This document shows positions 60,798 through 64,000 of a DNA stretch of 64,000 nt, piece after piece. Every line of letters starts with the position of its first letter. The first letter of the stretch is position 1. Source of the stretch: Rhodobacter calidifons (lineage in GTDB: Bacteria > Pseudomonadota > Alphaproteobacteria > Rhodobacterales > Rhodobacteraceae); assembly GCF_011174775.1 (NCBI RefSeq), contig NZ_JAANHS010000002.1, positions 405,758 to 469,757 of the forward strand, given 5' to 3'. The notes beneath the pieces were generated by a model that was not told where the DNA came from, did no database searches, and worked only from the letters and a program-made list of their open reading frames with translations. The translations under genes and the position numbers were made by a program.

Positions 60798-61742
60798 ATG
60801 CCCCTCAAGGTTGCCTTGCAGATGGACCCGATCGGGTCGGTCAACATCAACGCCGACTCCACCTTCCGCATCGCGCTTGAAGCGCAGGCCCGGGGACATG
60901 CGCTGTTCTTCTACACGCCCGATCGCCTGGCCTTTGTCGAGGGCCGGGTTCTCGCGCGGGGCTGGCCCATCGAGGTGCGGCGCGAGGTCGGCAATCATGT
61001 GAGCTATGGCACTGAGACCGAGGTCGATCTGGGCGACTTCGACGTGGTCTGGCTGCGCCAGGATCCGCCCTTCGACATGGGCTACATCACCACTACGCAT
61101 CTGCTGGAGATGATTCATCCGCAAACGCTGGTCGTGAATGATCCGTTCTGGGTGCGGAACTCGCCGGAAAAGCTGCTGGTCCTGCGCTTTCCGGACCTGA
61201 CGCCGCCCACCGCCATCGCCCGCGACCTGGCGACGATCCGGGCGTTCAAGCACCGCCACGGCGACATCATCCTGAAGCCGCTTTACGGCAATGGCGGCGC
61301 GGGCGTCTTCCGGCTGGACCCGAACGACCGCAACCTGTCGTCGCTGCACGAGCTGTTCATGGGCATCAACCGCGAGCCGCTGATCGTGCAGAAGTTCCTG
61401 CCCGCGGTGGAAAGGGGCGACAAGCGGGTGATCCTCGTCGATGGCGAGCCGGTGGGCGCGATCAACCGCGTACCGCAGGCGGGTGAAACCCGGTCGAACA
61501 TGCATGCCGGCGGGCGGCCGGAAAAGGTGGGCCTGACCGACCGCGACCTGGAAATCTGCCGCGCTATCGGCCCGACCCTGCGCGAGAAGGGTCAGGTCTT
61601 TGTCGGCATCGATGTGATCGGCGACTGGCTGACCGAGATCAACGTGACCTCGCCCACCGGCATCCAGGAACTGGAGCGTTTCGACGGCACCAATGCCGCC
61701 GCCCGGATCTGGGAAGTGATCGAGGCGAAGCGGGCCGCCTAG
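60798..61742 (+). CDS. gshB: Glutathione synthase
   Basis: A 314-residue ATP-grasp ligase. [20 protein letters not shown] at the N-terminus, [40 protein letters not shown] (ATP-binding loop) and [20 protein letters not shown] are typical of GshB. It joins glycine to gamma-glutamylcysteine. The stop overlaps the stop of the converging SGNH-like gene by 4 bases. Confidence 0.96.
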   Translation: MPLKVALQMDPIGSVNINADSTFRIALEAQARGHALFFYTPDRLAFVEGRVLARGWPIEVRREVGNHVSYGTETEVDLGDFDVVWLRQDPPFDMGYITTTHLLEMIHPQTLVVNDPFWVRNSPEKLLVLRFPDLTPPTAIARDLATIRAFKHRHGDIILKPLYGNGGAGVFRLDPNDRNLSSLHELFMGINREPLIVQKFLPAVERGDKRVILVDGEPVGAINRVPQAGETRSNMHAGGRPEKVGLTDRDLEICRAIGPTLREKGQVFVGIDVIGDWLTEINVTSPTGIQELERFDGTNAAARIWEVIEAKRAA

Positions 61743-62629
61743 GCAAGCCCGCTGTCGGGATAGGCGCTGACGACGCGCCAGACGATATCCTTCATCCAGC
61801 CTTGCTGTGCCGCCGTGGGCCAGCCCGGTTCGCCCCGCAGTCCCGGGATCTCGCGCGGGTCGCGGCCGTAGATCACCGCGTAATGCGCCAGGGCGATCAG
61901 GAAGGCGCCTTTCGCGTTGACGTGGATGTCGTCCTCGAACAGCTCCTGCATCCGCGTCAGGCCCGGCGCCGTCCCGGCGCTGATCGCGTCATACACCGCG
62001 GCCATGATCTTCGGCCCCGGAATCACCCGCATCGGCGGGCTGCCCTGCGGCCGGTTGGCGTTCACGAAATCGGCGATGGATTGCCAGGCCGTCATCTCGA
62101 CGTCCAGCCGCTTGCGGAACGGGATCTTCTGATCCTCGGTCCAGTCCCATTGGCTGGGCTTGCCGCTGTCGAGGCTGATCCACGACGCGTAATAGACCGT
62201 CTCGGCGCCCTTGCCGCCGCGGCCCTTCTTCCAGGCGTGTTCGAACCAGGTCAGCGCGATCCGGTCTGCGTGGTGCGCCTCGAGCGTGGCGCGCACCGCC
62301 ACCCGTTCGGTCAGCACCAGAAGATCATACTTCGCGATGTCGCGCCGGGCATCCACCCTCAGGTTGAGGTCGTTCTGCCAGCGATGTTCGGCCGGGCTGC
62401 CGGGAATGGTCGAAAGATCAATCGCCATGCCGCGCGACTGCTGCCCTCCGGCGGCCCTGACCAGGATCTCCAGGGGATGCGGGATGGGATCGGTCAGACT
62501 GTGGCCCGACATCACCATGCGCAGGTTGAAGGGCCGCTGGACGGGTTCGGCGCCGGCCGCTCCCTTGGCGAGAAGGGGAAGCGAGGCGAGGCCGGCAAGC
62601 ACGCGGCGGCGGCTGGAAGAATGCGACAT
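61739..62629 (-). CDS. Exported SGNH/GDSL hydrolase-like protein
   Basis: A 296-residue protein with a Tat-like leader ([20 protein letters not shown]). The mature part begins [16 protein letters not shown], resembling SGNH block I, where Ser of GHS is the nucleophile. It ends with the block V-like [18 protein letters not shown], in which DxxH supplies the acid and base. Between them is a Trp-rich segment ([20 protein letters not shown]). An esterase or polysaccharide deacetylase in the periplasm is plausible; the substrate is unknown. Confidence 0.7.
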   Translation of the reverse strand: MSHSSSRRRVLAGLASLPLLAKGAAGAEPVQRPFNLRMVMSGHSLTDPIPHPLEILVRAAGGQQSRGMAIDLSTIPGSPAEHRWQNDLNLRVDARRDIAKYDLLVLTERVAVRATLEAHHADRIALTWFEHAWKKGRGGKGAETVYYASWISLDSGKPSQWDWTEDQKIPFRKRLDVEMTAWQSIADFVNANRPQGSPPMRVIPGPKIMAAVYDAISAGTAPGLTRMQELFEDDIHVNAKGAFLIALAHYAVIYGRDPREIPGLRGEPGWPTAAQQGWMKDIVWRVVSAYPDSGLA

Positions 62630-62816
62630 GGCAATGACCTTTCACGGGAACCGACCCCGACAGACTACAGCGCCAGGTCCCGGCTGGAAAGGCTTGCAGC
62701 CGGTTCCGGGCACCCGGCCGGACGGATTGCGACCTAAGGTCGTTCCGCTCGGCATGCGACACCCGGAAGGGTTGTGCCCTCCGTCCGGTTCGCCGGCAGG
62801 CCGGTTGCGGCCGGGG

Positions 62817-63623
62817 TCACCTAGGGAAGGGCGCCGGGGTTGCCGGGGAGCGGCCATCCGGCCCGGACGGGGGATGGTTCGGCAGCTTGCGCAAGAGGAC
62901 CAGACTGTAGAGGAAGTTCGGCAGCACCACGAGCAGCGGCACGAGGTAGCTGCCTAACTGCACCGGCCCTTCCGGCAGCGGGTATTGCGCGGTCTCGTAG
63001 GCCAGAAGCAGGATGCCGAGGTTCCAGAACAGGTGATAGGTCACCGCCGTCCAGATCGACCCTGTGCGCAGCATCAGTGCGACCAGGAGAAACCCGGTCA
63101 TCATCGCCGCCACCGCCTGCGCTGCGGCAAGGCGGATATCCCCTAGGGAAAAGGCGTTGAGGACATGGACCGCGCCGAACAGCACCGAGGTCAGGACAAG
63201 GGCGGGCCAGAGCCGGAGGCGCATGCGCAGGGCCTGGAACAGGATGCCGCGGAACATCCATTCCTCCGACAGGGCGACAAGGGCAGTATTGATTGACAGG
63301 AACAGGATGGCTTGCGTCGGCGGCAGCCCCACGGCGAAGGCGATGGCGTAGAACGGCAGGAGGGTCAGCAGCGGGAACCAGACGAACCGGGCAAGCGACC
63401 GCCCGGCCGGAGGACAAAAGCCCAGATCGCGCCAGCCGAAGGCGCGTGTCGCGATGGCAAGGACCGCAATGGCGACGACCACGTTCCAGGCGATGCCGGT
63501 CGAGAGCAGTCCGACGATCTCGGCCATGCCGCGTGCGTCCGGCCGCAGGTAGGCGCCGACGGCGACGGTCGCGCCAAGCCAGGCGGCAAGGGTCACAAGC
63601 GCTTTGGGCAGTCGGTTCGGCAT
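62817..63623 (-). CDS. CPBP family intramembrane glutamic protease
   Basis: A 268-residue membrane protein with about eight helices. The CAAX-protease/bacteriocin-processing (CPBP, ABI) motifs are complete: SEEWMFRG (Glu120, Glu121, Arg125), FGAVHVLNAF (His153) and YHLFWN (His197, Asn201). Family members cleave within membranes or confer self-immunity to bacteriocins; no bacteriocin gene is nearby. It is preceded by a possible terminator-poor 187-base gap to the SGNH-like gene and is transcribed separately. Confidence 0.87.
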   Translation of the reverse strand: MPNRLPKALVTLAAWLGATVAVGAYLRPDARGMAEIVGLLSTGIAWNVVVAIAVLAIATRAFGWRDLGFCPPAGRSLARFVWFPLLTLLPFYAIAFAVGLPPTQAILFLSINTALVALSEEWMFRGILFQALRMRLRLWPALVLTSVLFGAVHVLNAFSLGDIRLAAAQAVAAMMTGFLLVALMLRTGSIWTAVTYHLFWNLGILLLAYETAQYPLPEGPVQLGSYLVPLLVVLPNFLYSLVLLRKLPNHPPSGPDGRSPATPAPFPR

Positions 63624-63949
63624 CTTGGTCCCGAGGCTTCGCGGTCACGTTGCCGGGGCAGACCCGGTGCGGAGCGAGACGCTCCCGGTCGAGCGTCCCG
63701 GCCAGCAAGGACTAAGCGCGCCGGCGTCCTGCGGCAAGGGCAGAGGCGCGCCCGACGCCAGGCGAGGGATCCGCCCGGTCGACCAGAGGGCCCGGCGAGA
63801 GTGGCAGGACCGTCCACTGCGGCGAAGGCGGGCCGTGCACCGGCCGGGGCGGTCGTGGCGGGCTTTCGGACCCTAGGACTTTTGGCCTGTATCGGGGGCG
63901 TGCGGGGCAGGTTATGGTGGCGTGGAACCGATCCCGAAGGCAGAAGACC
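63624..63949. other. Gene-free interval near the window end
   Basis: These 326 bases are GC-rich with several overlapping open frames on both strands, none with a recognisable motif. They probably hold the CPBP gene promoter (leftward) and that of the gene starting at 63950. Confidence 0.5.
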
Positions 63950-64000
63950 ATGGTTCCGCATGCTGACCTCCGCCCGCTGCACTCTGCCCTGATCGTGGAC
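63950..64000 (+). CDS. First 17 codons of an unidentified gene (possible response regulator)
   Basis: An ATG at 63950 preceded by CGAAGGCAGAAGACC opens a frame to the window end: MVPHADLRPLHSALIVD. The SALIVD ending resembles the first strand and acidic pocket of a receiver domain, but only 17 residues are visible, so this is a guess. Confidence 0.4.
   Translation, partial: MVPHADLRPLHSALIVD

Noticed and set aside
62817..63623. CPBP protease as bacteriocin immunity or processing system
   Set aside because: No precursor peptide, radical enzyme or dedicated exporter gene is adjacent.

Overview
The window is high-GC DNA from an alphaproteobacterium, most likely a Rhodobacterales (Paracoccaceae) species. 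The evidence is gene order and family content read from the translations: Tim44-mltA-smr with divergent fxsA, ubiB-ubiE facing mutM, enoyl-CoA hydratase-rpsT-dnaA-dnaN-recF-gyrB, a malyl-CoA lyase, and a PhyR-NepR-EcfG general stress response locus. I saw no phage, CRISPR array or rRNA operon. The only mobile-element trace is an IS30-type relic.

Layout. 1-3.2 kb: partial gene, then the Smr/MltA/Tim44 operon and FxsA. 3.2-11.7 kb: a general stress response (GSR) block. It holds nepR-ecfG plus a HisKA_2 kinase-like protein, divergent phyR, and a set of envelope genes (AI-2E-type transporter, DUF1328, YqjD/YqjE/DUF3618-like operon, an unknown). Six exact GGAAC-N16/17-CGTT EcfG-type promoters lie here, two of them overlapping face to face. 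12-16.9 kb: a three-subunit molybdenum hydroxylase with a MoaD-like protein and an HpaI-family aldolase. 16.9-29.3 kb: core genes (ubiB, ubiE, mutM, rpsT, dnaA, dnaN, recF, gyrB) with a GNAT and a LysE exporter.

29.3-44.3 kb: an L-rhamnose utilisation cluster. A leftward operon (rhaD, rhaI, DUF4037, URO-D family protein, rhamnosidase) faces a rightward one (rhaR, rhaS, rhaT, rhaP, rhaQ, rhaM), with rhaK convergent. ABC uptake feeds mutarotase, isomerase, kinase and the bifunctional aldolase/dehydrogenase. The rhamnosidase, URO-D and DUF4037 genes suggest use of rhamnosides or modified rhamnose. Both rhaS and the rhamnosidase carry in-frame stops, as does the AI-2E gene.

44.3-51.6 kb: tRNA-Arg(CCU), a LacI-type regulator with operator-like palindromes, an FkbM methyltransferase next to the IS30 relic, D-amino acid and N-acyl-glutamate enzymes, malyl-CoA lyase, a tRNA-binding protein, proC and a YbjN protein. 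52-64 kb: trpS, a catalytically dead rhomboid, murJ-glnD, an LppC lipoprotein divergent from rsmI-yraN-gshB, an SGNH-like exported protein, a CPBP protease and the first codons of a further gene.

The most interesting items are the GSR block with its mirrored EcfG promoters and degenerate kinase, the extended rhamnose operon, and the molybdenum hydroxylase/MoaD/aldolase operon.
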